DNA of 64,000 nt from Siphonodentalium dalli (taxonomy: Eukaryota; Mollusca; Scaphopoda; Gadilida; Siphonodentaliidae). The translations under genes were made by a program, and so were the position numbers. This document shows positions 27,396-37,673 of this stretch, one piece after another (within the stretch, counting starts at the first letter, position 1; the number at the start of each line of letters is the position of its first letter). Under the pieces are notes generated by a model. It was not told the DNA's origin, did no database searches, and was given only the letters and a program-made list of their open reading frames with translations. The stretch lies in contig CP136063.1 of the NCBI GenBank assembly GCA_032622095.1, positions 217,819,982 through 217,883,981 of the forward strand, written 5' to 3'.

Positions 27396-28247
27396 TTAGA
27401 ACTCCTCTCGTTTTCTGAAATGTAGCTTCACCAAAGACTTACCACCGATAAACTGAATTGATTTTCCTGTGTCGCCACTTATATTTACACTAATTTTGTC
27501 AAAGTATGACTTTGAAACTGGAACATAATGTAAATTTAAAAATTCATGTTTTACATGTAATCCGTCGATATCTCTTTTACTTCTGAAAGAAACAACTCGT
27601 AAAATTTGTACTTCAACATTTCCAACAAATGTGTAATCGGCAATATCAGAATAAACAAACATTAGATTATGACCAACATTCAAATCTACACCAAACGGAA
27701 ATCTATTATTTGAATAAAAATCTTCAGAAGCGTTTTCAGTTTTGTAACCCAACTTGTGCAAAAGACATTGTGGTAATTCAATTCCTAGTTTTGTGTTACT
27801 TAAACTCTTGCGAATAATTTTCACACGTTTTGTACCTTTTGAGTACCCGATGTGAAATCCGTATTCGTTTTGCATTGCTTCTCCAAGTGTTTTATCAATT
27901 ACATCTTGCATTGTATCAACTAAATCTGTCGCAGAGGTATACGAACCATTTTGTATCTGTATTTCAAGTGCATGAACGCCATCAGGTCTCTTAAATATCT
28001 TTTCTTCAAAACGATTTTGAAGAACAGACAGTAATATTGCATCAGTTGTAATCAAATTGAATTTACACGAATCCCCTGTAACATTGTATGTTTCTGAAGG
28101 TGTTATCAGTTCGGCTAATGCAACTTCCCATTTTTCTTTATCAATTTGAACTGGTTTTGGTAATTGTACAGTAAAACAACATTGAGTATTGTTTGGATAC
28201 ATTACCATCGAACTGTCGCTCGGAATTGTAATGTAGAAAGGATTCAT
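27396..28247 (-). CDS. penton-like minor capsid protein (single jelly roll)
   Basis: 283 residues. FYITIPSDSSM / PNNTQCCFTVQLP / WEVALAEL at the N-terminus mark the Polinton minor capsid family. The ATG overlaps the TGA of the two-helix membrane protein (ATGA). Differs from copy A by K for E near residue 119. Confidence 0.8.
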   Translation of the reverse strand: MNPFYITIPSDSSMVMYPNNTQCCFTVQLPKPVQIDKEKWEVALAELITPSETYNVTGDSCKFNLITTDAILLSVLQNRFEEKIFKRPDGVHALEIQIQNGSYTSATDLVDTMQDVIDKTLGEAMQNEYGFHIGYSKGTKRVKIIRKSLSNTKLGIELPQCLLHKLGYKTENASEDFYSNNRFPFGVDLNVGHNLMFVYSDIADYTFVGNVEVQILRVVSFRSKRDIDGLHVKHEFLNLHYVPVSKSYFDKISVNISGDTGKSIQFIGGKSLVKLHFRKREEF

Positions 28248-28507
28248 ACTTTCAAAATTTCTGCCGACTGATTTTTCAAATATTTCAAACGCGGTGTTGG
28301 TAAAATGTACCCCAAAGAACTACTGAGTAAAATTAACCACAGTTCGTTATTTTCACTTTGTAAACTTAAATGAACAATTGCTGTAGCGATTATACCAACA
28401 ATTATAATAATTTGTGTAAAATATGTTACTTGATTTTTTGCAATTTTTTCTCCACAGATTTGAAATTGTGATGGAGCATCGAGACCAACTGAACCATTTT
28501 GAGACAT
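28244..28507 (-). CDS. small two-helix membrane protein (87 aa)
   Basis: Identical to copy A. Hydrophobic segments at about residues 31-49 and 56-70 separated by a polar QSENNE turn. Follows the integrase by 10 nt and overlaps the penton gene by 4 nt. A virion or assembly membrane protein by inference. Confidence 0.65.
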   Translation of the reverse strand: MSQNGSVGLDAPSQFQICGEKIAKNQVTYFTQIIIIVGIIATAIVHLSLQSENNELWLILLSSSLGYILPTPRLKYLKNQSAEILKV

Positions 28508-28517
28508 GTTAAAAGTT

Positions 28518-29612
28518 TTATACCAAATTTGTGGCAGGTATCCAACTGTCAATTTTTTTAGGATAACCAGCCCAATGAACTTTAATTTCTCTAACTGATT
28601 TACCAGCAACTTTTCTTGAACGTTTACCAACAACTGATTCAATTTCGTAAACTTTATTATCTTTTATATGTTGAATTTCTTTACCATAAAATGATCCTGC
28701 GATGTTTTCACCATCTAAATCTACTAATTTGTAAGTTAATGGTGTACTTTTACAAACTCTACTAATTTTGAAAATTTCTTTTGTCCAATTTGGAAGATAT
28801 CCTTTATCAAAAGTTCTCTTTGTTTTATTTATTCTAACAAAATCTCCAACTTTCAACATCTTATCTTTTTTCGTTTTTAACTTTCCATAAAGATTTCTGG
28901 AAACTTCAATTTCATTTTCTCGAGTTACTAAAACTGGTGCCATCTTAATACTTCTATGAAAACTTTTGTTGTAAGAATTCACAAAATCGTGCAAAACATC
29001 AACGTATTTCAAAGTTTGATTATGTGTAAAATATTTCCACATCTTTGTTTTCAATGTCCGTTGAAAACGTTCAACTATACTTGCTTTTGTCTCTGGATTC
29101 TCTGTTGTGAAAAAATGAATTTTCTTAGATTTCAAAAATTGTAAAAATAATTTATTTTTGAATTCTGAACCTTTGTCAGATTGAAATGAAGCTGGTTTTC
29201 GTTTTGATGATTTTAGAATTTTCTGAAATGTTTTAACTAAAGTTTTACCAGTTTTATCTTTAATTTTTTCAACCCATGCAAATTTTGAGAACACATCAAT
29301 AACACAAAGTAAATATCTGTAATTGTCATTGTGCTTTTGCAAAGTTTGCAAATCTGCCAGATCAGCTTGCCACTGAATATCAATTCCTGCAACAATAGTT
29401 TTACGTCTGCGAAATTTCCGAACAATTGGTTTGTGCAAAGTATATGTTTTTTGCCATTGTAACCATTTTTTAACATCTGAAAGTTTAATTTTGTTATTTG
29501 TTTCTTTTGCATTTTTAAAAAGTTGATTTGCTCCACTGAAACCACCAACTTCTTTTGGATTGTAGTAAATTTCAGTTAGAAGTTTGTCAAATTTTATGTA
29601 AGTGAGGACCAT
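28518..29612 (-). CDS. int: retroviral-type (RVE) integrase with C-terminal chromodomain
   Basis: 364 residues with D84 (WQAD), D146 (QSDKGSEF) and E181 (VERFQ), DD35E spacing, and a chromodomain at about 315-364. Catalytic residues are intact. The start overlaps the end of the 235-residue ORF by 19 nt. Differences from copy A: S for T at 142 and I for F in the chromodomain (KKIDSW); the latter replaces an aromatic near the end of the fold. Confidence 0.95.
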   Translation of the reverse strand: MVLTYIKFDKLLTEIYYNPKEVGGFSGANQLFKNAKETNNKIKLSDVKKWLQWQKTYTLHKPIVRKFRRRKTIVAGIDIQWQADLADLQTLQKHNDNYRYLLCVIDVFSKFAWVEKIKDKTGKTLVKTFQKILKSSKRKPASFQSDKGSEFKNKLFLQFLKSKKIHFFTTENPETKASIVERFQRTLKTKMWKYFTHNQTLKYVDVLHDFVNSYNKSFHRSIKMAPVLVTRENEIEVSRNLYGKLKTKKDKMLKVGDFVRINKTKRTFDKGYLPNWTKEIFKISRVCKSTPLTYKLVDLDGENIAGSFYGKEIQHIKDNKVYEIESVVGKRSRKVAGKSVREIKVHWAGYPKKIDSWIPATNLV

Positions 29613-30301
29613 CCTTTCAAAATAGTTTTTCTGGTTTCTGGTGTTAAAATATCAACTGAACGTTTTCTTGACTTGCCACTGATAGGAGTTGCATGAGGTG
29701 TATGAAACTCATCACCAGTGTGACCTTTTAAATGTCTTTGCATCCACAGCCATCGATCCCTGTTACCTACATAATCTTGTGGTATATTAAGTTCCCCCAA
29801 TCCACGTAGGAATGTTTCATAACCAACTGGGTTAAAACCTTTTCGGTGACGAACAACATCGTTTATCAAATCAATTATATTTGATCCAGTAACTGTTTCT
29901 GTTCCATAAATTAATTGTCCACGATCATCCCATCTAAGTTTAGGATTAGTTGACAACAATGATAAAATTTGTTGTGCTTTACCACGAAATTTAGATGGCA
30001 CACTTTCCAATATATGGTCACTCATTTTCCCAAAGTTTTCAGATAACTTTTGTTCAGGTAATCTGAATTTTGAATTTAAAGATTTTTGTGAAGTTTTCAA
30101 TTTGTACAAATTTTCTCCAAATAACTGTGACTTTTCTGATTCAGAAATATTTTTATCATAAACTGATTTCAATTCTTTGTAAGAATCTGAAACATTTGAA
30201 ATTGCAGGATCAGGAGGTAATTGAGGTTTATTCATTTCTGACATTTCCCATTGTTTGAAATCTTCCAACATTCTGAATGGTACAATAACCATTTTCTTCA
30301 T
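29594..30301 (-). CDS. conserved Polinton protein of unknown function (235 aa)
   Basis: Same as the copy-A product. KMVIVPFRMLEDF start, charged helical N-terminal region, compact domain at about 105-205, basic tail (GKSRKRS). Placed between the PX-like gene and the integrase. No function assigned. Confidence 0.6.
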   Translation of the reverse strand: MKKMVIVPFRMLEDFKQWEMSEMNKPQLPPDPAISNVSDSYKELKSVYDKNISESEKSQLFGENLYKLKTSQKSLNSKFRLPEQKLSENFGKMSDHILESVPSKFRGKAQQILSLLSTNPKLRWDDRGQLIYGTETVTGSNIIDLINDVVRHRKGFNPVGYETFLRGLGELNIPQDYVGNRDRWLWMQRHLKGHTGDEFHTPHATPISGKSRKRSVDILTPETRKTILKGWSSLT

Positions 30302-30321
30302 ATTTATTTGAGATTTAGTTT

Positions 30322-30684
30322 TTACAAAATATTTTTAACAACTGCACCTAATGTTTTGCTAATCAATGGAGCAAGAAATAATAATGGTAAAAAGCCACCT
30401 TTTTGATTCAAAATTTTCTTCTTTTGTTGCAAAGGTTTGTTCTTGTCTGCAAGATATCTGATATGTTTACGCTTCGAATGTAACTTGCGGTTCTGAGCTT
30501 CATTCAGTTTTACATTACCTTTTAAAAGATTTTGACAACATTCTGAAATGCAATCCATCACTTGTTTCGGAGCATCGTTGATCATTTTCTTTTTATATGC
30601 AGATGGAACTTTACTCATTGCAACAATCAACTCACCATATTTTTTTATCAGCGGTGCTTTCCGGCTCTTAGTTTTTGAAGGCAT
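30322..30684 (-). CDS. PX-like basic core protein with C-terminal hydrophobic segment (120 aa)
   Basis: Identical to copy A. Lys-rich body, Cys cluster (ISECCQ), then QKGG followed by FLPLLFLAPLI and a hydrophobic tail. Candidate protease substrate and core or membrane-active protein. Confidence 0.6.
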   Translation of the reverse strand: MPSKTKSRKAPLIKKYGELIVAMSKVPSAYKKKMINDAPKQVMDCISECCQNLLKGNVKLNEAQNRKLHSKRKHIRYLADKNKPLQQKKKILNQKGGFLPLLFLAPLISKTLGAVVKNIL

Positions 30685-30740
30685 CTTCACAGTCTAAGTA
30701 GTTGTCTCAAAATGAGCAGAAAAATTATATGTTTCATCTT

Positions 30741-31328
30741 TTATCTTTTCGGATTGAACCATTCTAAAGCTTCGAATGCAGATTTCGATGCATCAGACAA
30801 CGGCATAAATTTTGAAAATTCAAGATCAATAACTGGTTTTTTTTGTAACGGTTGATGTTGAGGGTTCTGCTGAGAAGGTATAGGTGTAAATTTAGAATGT
30901 TGATTTTGTTGAGTTTGCATCGGTGTAAACTTTGAATGATTTAGAGAAAGCTTTGTTTTACGTTTAGATTCTTTTTGATTACCTCTTTGTTGTGTTTGCT
31001 TCCGAGTAATCTTTGAACGTTTTGGAGAAACCTTTGATTTACTTTTAGATTGTCTACCAGTTTGTTCAAATGAATTTTTCAAAAGACTTCTAATTAAAAC
31101 TCCTCCAAGAAACCCACTACCACCTCGTTGTAAAATTAATTTGCGTTTTGTTTCCATATCAGTTGATCGATCAGAGATTTTTTTAAGAACATTTTTATTT
31201 CTCTGAAAAAACTTTTTTGTCTGTGATGGTAATTTCCAATCATTTTCAAGAAATAATTCAGCTGCAAAAGTGAAGAAATTTATAATTTGTGACAGTTCAT
31301 CACGACTAAACATCTCGGTGGACGACAT
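30741..31328 (-). CDS. basic, low-complexity virion/core-like protein (195 aa)
   Basis: Identical to the copy-A product from MSSTEMFSRDEL. Contains LQRGGSGFLGGVLIRSLL at about residues 66-83 and a Lys/Gln/Ser-rich C-terminal half with three SKxTP repeats. Lies between the ATPase and the PX-like gene. Start chosen at the first ATG that follows the ATPase stop. Confidence 0.6.
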   Translation of the reverse strand: MSSTEMFSRDELSQIINFFTFAAELFLENDWKLPSQTKKFFQRNKNVLKKISDRSTDMETKRKLILQRGGSGFLGGVLIRSLLKNSFEQTGRQSKSKSKVSPKRSKITRKQTQQRGNQKESKRKTKLSLNHSKFTPMQTQQNQHSKFTPIPSQQNPQHQPLQKKPVIDLEFSKFMPLSDASKSAFEALEWFNPKR

Positions 31329-31362
31329 GGTTCTAAAATGAAAAAAATAACAACAACTGAAT

Positions 31363-32013
31363 TTATACTTTTGAATATATGACAGGACCTCGGTCATTAG
31401 CTGTCAACCATTTATGGAAAATATCAGTTCTAATTCGCAAATAATTTTCTGTTCTAGGATGAAAATCTACTAAAATATATCCATGATTTATTGAAGTTGC
31501 ATCTTCGTATGCTTGTTTCAAATGATTGGTTTGCATTTGATGAGCCAAAACTTTTATTTGATTTTTATCTCGAACGCTTTGAAATAAAACCATGTAGTGT
31601 GCATTCAAACTTATAGTTCTGCTACTTTTTGATTTTTGGAACATGTTTTGAGTAATGTAAATTATTGAAGCATTTCGATGATGACCTTTTCTAGTAAACC
31701 AAAGCATTATTTTGTCTTCATCTTGTTCCCCCATCATGTCATCGAAAACAACAAGATGAGGAAATGATTTATCTGATACAATTTCCTCATCATCGTCTGG
31801 AATACCATCGATAAACTTAACGTTATCAATTTCTTTTATACGATTGTATGTGTCTTGCCATTCTTTGTAACACCAAACTATTTTCTTTGGTGGTGTTTGG
31901 AATAAATCGTGTTTAAATTCAATAACTTTTTTAACAAATTCTGTTTTACCTGATCCACTAGGTCCGCTGATAAAGAAATTACACGGATGTTGGAAAAGTA
32001 AAGATTCTTCCAT
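31363..32013 (-). CDS. FtsK/HerA-like (A32-type) DNA-packaging ATPase
   Basis: 216 residues. Walker A GPSGSGKT (17-24), Walker B LVVFDDMM (about 87-94), then a YITQN sensor-like motif. Identical to copy A. Expected to translocate the element genome into preformed capsids. Confidence 0.9.
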   Translation of the reverse strand: MEESLLFQHPCNFFISGPSGSGKTEFVKKVIEFKHDLFQTPPKKIVWCYKEWQDTYNRIKEIDNVKFIDGIPDDDEEIVSDKSFPHLVVFDDMMGEQDEDKIMLWFTRKGHHRNASIIYITQNMFQKSKSSRTISLNAHYMVLFQSVRDKNQIKVLAHQMQTNHLKQAYEDATSINHGYILVDFHPRTENYLRIRTDIFHKWLTANDRGPVIYSKV

Positions 32014-32046
32014 GTTGTCACTTTGATGTCTAATCAGAGAGTGAAC

Positions 32047-32643
32047 TTAACGACGTGTGAATTTAGTTCTTAAAGAGAAATCTCCAAAGCTGTAAATATT
32101 TCCATACATTTCAATAATCCAATCATCATAGTCTTCTATTCTTCTGTGCTTTGTTCTGTAAATAAAAAAATCATCCCCCAAAATGTTTTTAATTTTTGCA
32201 TATGTTGACATTTTTTTTGTTAACAAATACCCATAGATCCTAGGAACTGATTCAAAAGTTCCCCCATCAAGAGGTAAATGATCATCATACTTTGTATAAT
32301 GAATATAGTCATGTTCATCAAAAGTTCCTAAATCTATATCTAAATGGTGTTGATCACCACCAAATGTCCAAAAATCAGATATTTTTTCAATGAGAAAAAA
32401 TGTTTTGAATTTAATAAATGATTCAATATATTTTTGAGAGAAATGAGAAGATATACTTGACTCAAGATAGGCCAATCTCTGTAAACATTCGCCGACATCA
32501 CAGCATCGTAGTATTGCTTTCTTTTCTCTTTCAAACCAGACTTCTTGTAATTCCTTCTTTATCTCTGGAATAAGCGTTGACTGTGCCACCAAATATCCAT
32601 AAATCTTCTCAGCAATTTCTGGAGGTACTACTCCTGCCAACAT
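32047..32643 (-). CDS. conserved Polinton ORF of unknown function (198 aa)
   Basis: Start ATG chosen 16 nt after the polymerase stop; the frame is open further upstream inside the polymerase gene. The N-terminal VPPEIAEKIYGYL is F-box-like over a short stretch only. One D/E difference from copy A (TKYDDH). Function unknown. Confidence 0.55.
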   Translation of the reverse strand: MLAGVVPPEIAEKIYGYLVAQSTLIPEIKKELQEVWFEREKKAILRCCDVGECLQRLAYLESSISSHFSQKYIESFIKFKTFFLIEKISDFWTFGGDQHHLDIDLGTFDEHDYIHYTKYDDHLPLDGGTFESVPRIYGYLLTKKMSTYAKIKNILGDDFFIYRTKHRRIEDYDDWIIEMYGNIYSFGDFSLRTKFTRR

Positions 32644-32659
32644 CTTGACATGAAATGAC

Positions 32660-35600
32660 TCAACATCTCCATCCGTATGGGTATGTATGAATACCATTGA
32701 CGAGTTTTCGTTTTGTGTACACCGATCTGAAAGTTTTGGTTTGACACTCACTAATCAATTGATGGTTCTTTTGTCTTTTAATTCTGGAAGGATACTCAAC
32801 AACAGTTTTGAAATTTTCACGATCATTAACACATTGTACCATTGTTTCAAAATTAACTTTTTGACTTGTGCTGTAATCAAGAGTGATACCTTTTACCTTA
32901 CATTTGGTGTATCTTCTCCCATCTTTGATGTATTCATATCCGTAGTTCTTTGGCCCAAGTCCAACAAATTTGACAATCTTTGCATCTGGATGTTCGTCGC
33001 TCCATTTCCCCAATCTTCCTTCGATAGTTTTGATGTTCTTCTTTGATGGATCACTGACATACATACAGCTGTCTGTATCAAAATACAGCACTCTATCTCC
33101 AAGTTTTTCTAAAACTTTATACAATTGTAATCTTGCATACGCTGTAACAAAAGAAGCAACAACAACATTTGCTGAATGATGAGGTTCAATATTATCTAAG
33201 ATGTCAACATAATTTACCAGAATGAATTTGTCACCATCAAGAAGTGTAACATTTTGAACAATTATATTGTTACTAGTAAGCAATTCAAAATAACGTGATG
33301 GTTTATCCACATACTCTGTTTTTGACATAAGATTTCTTTGTGCATTCTTACCCCATATACAATTAATCATAATTTTAGATATTTGACGTTTTCCTGGATT
33401 CTTCTCGATGTTCTCCAATTTTATACCCTCAGCTGCATAATAATCCTGTACAAACTTTTGTTTCTGTTCTTCTGTCTCAACACCAAATGGATAACCACTA
33501 CATTCCTGTTTGATCTTTAGATGTTTATCGATATAGGATTTGTATATTTCATCTGTCCAATCTGTCCAATGCCAAATTTGGTACACATCAAGTATTTTGT
33601 AGCCAACATCCATTGCTTTGAATAATTCTGGCGTGGTCCACACTCCGGTTATAGCTCGATCTTCTTCTGAATGGTTACATGCCTCGTTCTCATTGATGGC
33701 ACAAGTGTTGCACAGAGTAAAAACCATTTTCTTGTTACAATGAATCGGTAGAACTGGAATATACAATTTCGATGGTGGTAAAATTGTACATTTAACAAGC
33801 CCCGCATAGTCTCTAATGTGTTCTTGATCGATCTGCTCTTGGCTCAAAATTTCTGGATGTCCAACAGGGTAGAATTTATATTTGTTGCAAAATGGATACA
33901 ACGAACACACATCGATGAACTTGATTTCTTTTGTGGAATCTTGATCAATTTCCTCGTACAATTTGATGGCATTTGTACGTCCACCAAACAATGCTTCTCT
34001 TGGCAAAATGGGGTCTCGATGTTTGTAGAAAGATTCCATTTGTTGTTTGAATTTCACATCCGATTTCATTCTTTCGTCGATCTGATGCTCCCAAATTGAT
34101 TCAACTCTGTAACCAAGACTTTCCAGTTCATCTTTCTTCTGTTGGGTTCTTGTATATAATTCTTCCATGGTGAGCATCGTATAGGGATTCTTGTATTGTC
34201 TGTTGTTGTAACATTTTGGACATCCATGAAACAGACATCCATTCATCTCAAAAACTGTTCTTGTGGCTTCCTCATATCCATCGACGTAGTGTCCACCAAT
34301 CTTGATTTCTCCTCCATTCAAAGCATGCTTGATTGTTATCATACGTGACAATGATATATGTTGAAGCCAACGTATCGCTTTCATGGAATAGTTTTTAGCA
34401 CATGGGTATCCACCATCTGGAATGATTCCAATTGTTTTCTCTGGCATTGAATTCTTCCTCCATGCCAAATTGCAAACTTGTGCCAATGTTATTGACTCAA
34501 TGAACGGGTCAATCTGTTCTGTTTCCAATATGTATTTCCTGAATTTTCCACATCCACGGCGAAGAATATCCACGTCTGATTTGCAGTACTTCTCTATCTC
34601 TTCTTGGAAGTTGAATATCGCATAATTTTCTATTTTCTCATTGTACCATTCAAAGAATTTCTCTCGATTTTCCACGCTCATCATATCTGGTTTGTAGTAA
34701 TCACAAGCCAAGTAAGGTCCAATGTAATTTTGAAACTTTGGTGAATTCGCCCAATGTGGAAAGTGTCCTTTTGCCATCTCATTCAGCTGAAAAGTTTGTG
34801 GAAATTTTGAAAGCGGCATCATCAGAAAACTCAGAGAATCAATAACTTTCACGCTGTTGCATTTTAAACTGAGAATTTTGTTTCCATTCATGATCAGTTC
34901 TGGTTTATGAATTCCACTTTGTATGAGTGCTTGAAGTAGAAACTGTGCATCGTATCCCTGAGCATTATGTGCTATTGCAACACATCCTTTGTGATCTTGA
35001 TGGAATAACCAGTTTGTGAAGTCTGTTAAAACGTTGTCACCCTTGAATACAAATTCTCTGGAATCCGGTCCGCATGTTTCACATTTTTCTTCGATTGGTT
35101 TGCACATGCAATCTCCACAAGCGGTATGTGCAACACAGAAGTTTGGAATATGAACACCTGTGTCTTGTCTGCATTCAAAGTCAAAGAATACATATGGAAT
35201 CTTTGCAGGTTTCTTTTCCGGTGATTCATATTTTGGAATGTAGCACCTGTGATCTGCTTCAACGATTTCTTTGCAATGTTTGCATTTCTTCAACCCCGCA
35301 CATATATGTCTGTTTGATTTATTGATGAGAAATTCTTCATCACAAATGTTGCATAGTTGAACCAAATCACATATTTTTCTTTTCTGTTTTCCTTCCGTCT
35401 TCAAATGGTTGTCGAAACAAGATTTACTTCTGAATGATCGTCGACACGTTCTACACTTCACCAAATTTGTGAAATTACACTGTGTCAATGACCAGCATGC
35501 ACAAACAAATCTGCATCGATGATCGCCACGACTTTTGAATCCAATGTCACAGAATTCGCAGTAGTAGCTGGTGCCTAGAAATCCTTTGATTGATGTTATG

Positions 35601-36733
35601 GTGTCGAAGTGATTGTTGTTGTAGTAGATGTGTACACATTTGCTCTCCAAACACATTTCTGCAGGTTCAAATAGAAATCCAGCGCCAGCAAATTCATTGT
35701 GAATTTTCACAACATATTCTGGATACAATATTTCTTGAATCTTGTGGAACTCATTGATACTGCAAACTGTATCGTGTGGAATACCAGCACGGTTGAGTAG
35801 ATTTTTTGCTGCATCTGTTTGTGCTGTGTATATTGATTGTCTTATTCTTTTCCATTTCTTTGACCAGCACGCAGATCCATCACTATCTGCCTTACACATT
35901 CCGACGACAATAGATCTTGCCATACACATAACATCATCAGCATTTTCAATCCGGACAATACTTCTTTTCACTTTTGTAAGCTTGTTCTTGTCTGCAAATG
36001 GTCCATAATGTAGTGAGTGTCGTGTACCACCTTCCGGAATATCTGTAACGAAGATTTCGAAATTGAGTGCACCGTCATGAATTGTAAAGTCTGCATTTGA
36101 TTGAACCACATTTTGAATATTATCCATGAGTGTCTCACCATTCAATTCACTGGCTTTTGTGAATGGAATGAAAATGTTCATATCAAGTCCTGGATGATTT
36201 ATCGTAACTCTGATTCTTGTCTTCTCATTTGCTGAACATTTCTGTTTCAATTCTTCTGTCAACTTCTCAAATATCTCTGGAATGTTTTCGATTGGATCTG
36301 TAAATTTCTCGAATTTCACACCAAATTGTCGTGATGCTGATTTAAATTTTCTGGAAAATTTCTCCGAGTTCAGCTCCAATTTGAAATATTTTGTTGGATT
36401 GAACACAACACGCTCTCTAGCCAGACTTCTCTTTCTCTTCCCACCAATTTCTCTATTCTGTCTTCGACCGCGTCCAATCTGACCATCACTAGAACTTTCT
36501 TCACTTTCGCCTCCATCAGTTTCCATATCGCTCTCTTCACTTTCTGCCTCATCAGTTTCCATATCGCTCTCTTCACTTTCTGCCTCATCAGTTTCCATAT
36601 CGCTCTCTTCACTTTCTGCCTCATCAGTTTCCATTTCGCTCTCTTCAATAACTGCAGGCCTTGGTCTTTTTCTAACAATATCTTCTTCGCTGGCGGAGTC
36701 GTCTGAAACAGGTCTTTTGATTCTCTTAAACAT
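32660..36733 (-). CDS. polB: Polinton protein-primed type B DNA polymerase, intact (1357 aa)
   Basis: Layout: residues 1-32 shared with the CCHC protein; 33-80 four 12-residue acidic repeats; a Cys/His-rich region with several C-x2-C fingers at about 390-505; exonuclease motifs DFE (D518, E520), NAQGYD (N590, Y594, D595) and YCKSD (Y716, D720); an HGC-x-KC insert (FHGCPKCYNN) within the sequence before motif A; polymerase motif A DVCSLYP (D941), motif B K-x3-N-x2-WG (K1120, N1124) and motif C DTDS (D1219, D1221). All catalytic residues are present. It should copy the element from terminal protein primers, though the palindromic ends may also matter. Transcribed from the mirrored promoter shared with the CCHC gene. 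Confidence 0.95.
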   Translation of the reverse strand: MFKRIKRPVSDDSASEEDIVRKRPRPAVIEESEMETDEAESEESDMETDEAESEESDMETDEAESEESDMETDGGESEESSSDGQIGRGRRQNREIGGKRKRSLARERVVFNPTKYFKLELNSEKFSRKFKSASRQFGVKFEKFTDPIENIPEIFEKLTEELKQKCSANEKTRIRVTINHPGLDMNIFIPFTKASELNGETLMDNIQNVVQSNADFTIHDGALNFEIFVTDIPEGGTRHSLHYGPFADKNKLTKVKRSIVRIENADDVMCMARSIVVGMCKADSDGSACWSKKWKRIRQSIYTAQTDAAKNLLNRAGIPHDTVCSINEFHKIQEILYPEYVVKIHNEFAGAGFLFEPAEMCLESKCVHIYYNNNHFDTITSIKGFLGTSYYCEFCDIGFKSRGDHRCRFVCACWSLTQCNFTNLVKCRTCRRSFRSKSCFDNHLKTEGKQKRKICDLVQLCNICDEEFLINKSNRHICAGLKKCKHCKEIVEADHRCYIPKYESPEKKPAKIPYVFFDFECRQDTGVHIPNFCVAHTACGDCMCKPIEEKCETCGPDSREFVFKGDNVLTDFTNWLFHQDHKGCVAIAHNAQGYDAQFLLQALIQSGIHKPELIMNGNKILSLKCNSVKVIDSLSFLMMPLSKFPQTFQLNEMAKGHFPHWANSPKFQNYIGPYLACDYYKPDMMSVENREKFFEWYNEKIENYAIFNFQEEIEKYCKSDVDILRRGCGKFRKYILETEQIDPFIESITLAQVCNLAWRKNSMPEKTIGIIPDGGYPCAKNYSMKAIRWLQHISLSRMITIKHALNGGEIKIGGHYVDGYEEATRTVFEMNGCLFHGCPKCYNNRQYKNPYTMLTMEELYTRTQQKKDELESLGYRVESIWEHQIDERMKSDVKFKQQMESFYKHRDPILPREALFGGRTNAIKLYEEIDQDSTKEIKFIDVCSLYPFCNKYKFYPVGHPEILSQEQIDQEHIRDYAGLVKCTILPPSKLYIPVLPIHCNKKMVFTLCNTCAINENEACNHSEEDRAITGVWTTPELFKAMDVGYKILDVYQIWHWTDWTDEIYKSYIDKHLKIKQECSGYPFGVETEEQKQKFVQDYYAAEGIKLENIEKNPGKRQISKIMINCIWGKNAQRNLMSKTEYVDKPSRYFELLTSNNIIVQNVTLLDGDKFILVNYVDILDNIEPHHSANVVVASFVTAYARLQLYKVLEKLGDRVLYFDTDSCMYVSDPSKKNIKTIEGRLGKWSDEHPDAKIVKFVGLGPKNYGYEYIKDGRRYTKCKVKGITLDYSTSQKVNFETMVQCVNDRENFKTVVEYPSRIKRQKNHQLISECQTKTFRSVYTKRKLVNGIHTYPYGWRC
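36590..36733 (-). repeat. 36-bp acidic tandem repeat and shared N-terminus
   Basis: The first 96 nt of the polymerase gene (36638-36733) are one arm of the inverted repeat. Immediately after them the 36-bp units start; four units run down to about 36494. The repeat boundary coincides with the end of the inverted repeat, as in copy A. Confidence 0.6.
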
Positions 36734-37048
36734 TTTTGTCTTGAGTTTTTGTCAGCAAAAAATATTGCGACTGGCTTCTTCGGAGTTGAAGTGTAAAGTG
36801 TATAATTACACAATTTTAACACCTGCTTTTATAGCAGTCACGATGAAAAATGCTATAAAAGCAAGTGTAAAATTGTGTAATTATACACTTTACACTTCAA
36901 CTCCGAAGAAGCCAGTCGCAATATTTTTTGCTGACAAAAACTCAAGACAAAAATGTTTAAGAGAATCAAAAGACCTGTTTCAGACGACTCCGCCAGCGAA
37001 GAAGATATTGTTAGAAAAAGACCAAGGCCTGCAGTTATTGAAGAGAGC
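36638..37048. promoter_or_regulatory. palindromic bidirectional promoter reaching into two coding regions (copy B)
   Basis: 411-bp inverted repeat, same size as in copy A (8589-8999), centred at about 36843, with mirrored TATAAAAG boxes flanking the centre. It drives the polymerase (-) and the CCHC protein (+) and supplies both with the same first 32 codons. Confidence 0.85.
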
Positions 37049-37528
37049 TATATTGAGCTGCATAAAGAAGAATCTACACTACTACAGACTAGAAAAATTC
37101 AAGATAATCTTGTCGAATTGAGACAGATCTCTACTGATTTGTTTAAATTTTGTAACAAAATGCAATGGCAAGAGAAAAAAGAGAAAAACAAAGCTGATAA
37201 AAATTGGAAACCACCATATGGTTACTGTTACAAATGCGGACAAGACTCCCATTGGTCCTTCCAATGTAAAACAGATTTCGACGACAAAAAAAATGTGAAA
37301 ACTATACAAAAAAGTCTACAAGCAGTAACAATACAAGAACAAAATGCAGTTATCAAAACTGAAGAGATGTCTACAACATCAGATGTTTTCAAACAACCCC
37401 GACCTGTTGATCCTACGAATGATTCACAGAACAAATCTGAAGATAAGCATCCAGATTTTGAAAATTCCAAGAAAACTTCCAAGAAAAAGAAGCTGAGACA
37501 ATTCTACATTCCAAAAACAGATAAATGA
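36953..37528 (+). CDS. CCHC zinc-knuckle nuclear protein
   Basis: 191 residues, identical to copy A. Shared 32-residue N-terminus with the polymerase, basic clusters KRIKRP and RKRPRP, coiled segment, zinc knuckle CYKCGQDSHWSFQC and a Lys-rich tail. A plus-strand AATAAA lies about 32 nt after the stop (37560-37565). Nucleic-acid chaperone or replication-accessory role is inferred. Confidence 0.8.
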   Translation: MFKRIKRPVSDDSASEEDIVRKRPRPAVIEESYIELHKEESTLLQTRKIQDNLVELRQISTDLFKFCNKMQWQEKKEKNKADKNWKPPYGYCYKCGQDSHWSFQCKTDFDDKKNVKTIQKSLQAVTIQEQNAVIKTEEMSTTSDVFKQPRPVDPTNDSQNKSEDKHPDFENSKKTSKKKKLRQFYIPKTDK

Positions 37529-37639
37529 ATCGATACAAACATTTGAAAATTATATTGTGAATAAATTATGAATTGAACAATCGTGTTTTGTTTTGTTTTT
37601 TTCAGCTATGAAAGAGTAACCTTTTTGGGGAATGTGGGT

Positions 37640-37655
37640 GGCCCTGAAAAGGGCC
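37640..37655 (-). terminator. histone-type 3' stem-loop of the 37674 gene
   Basis: Minus-strand GGCCCT-TTTC-AGGGCC, AAAAAC before and ACCCACA after, 18 nt past the stop codon. Same sequence as in copy A (7982). Confidence 0.8.
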
Positions 37656-37673
37656 GTTTTTCTTTTCCAGAAT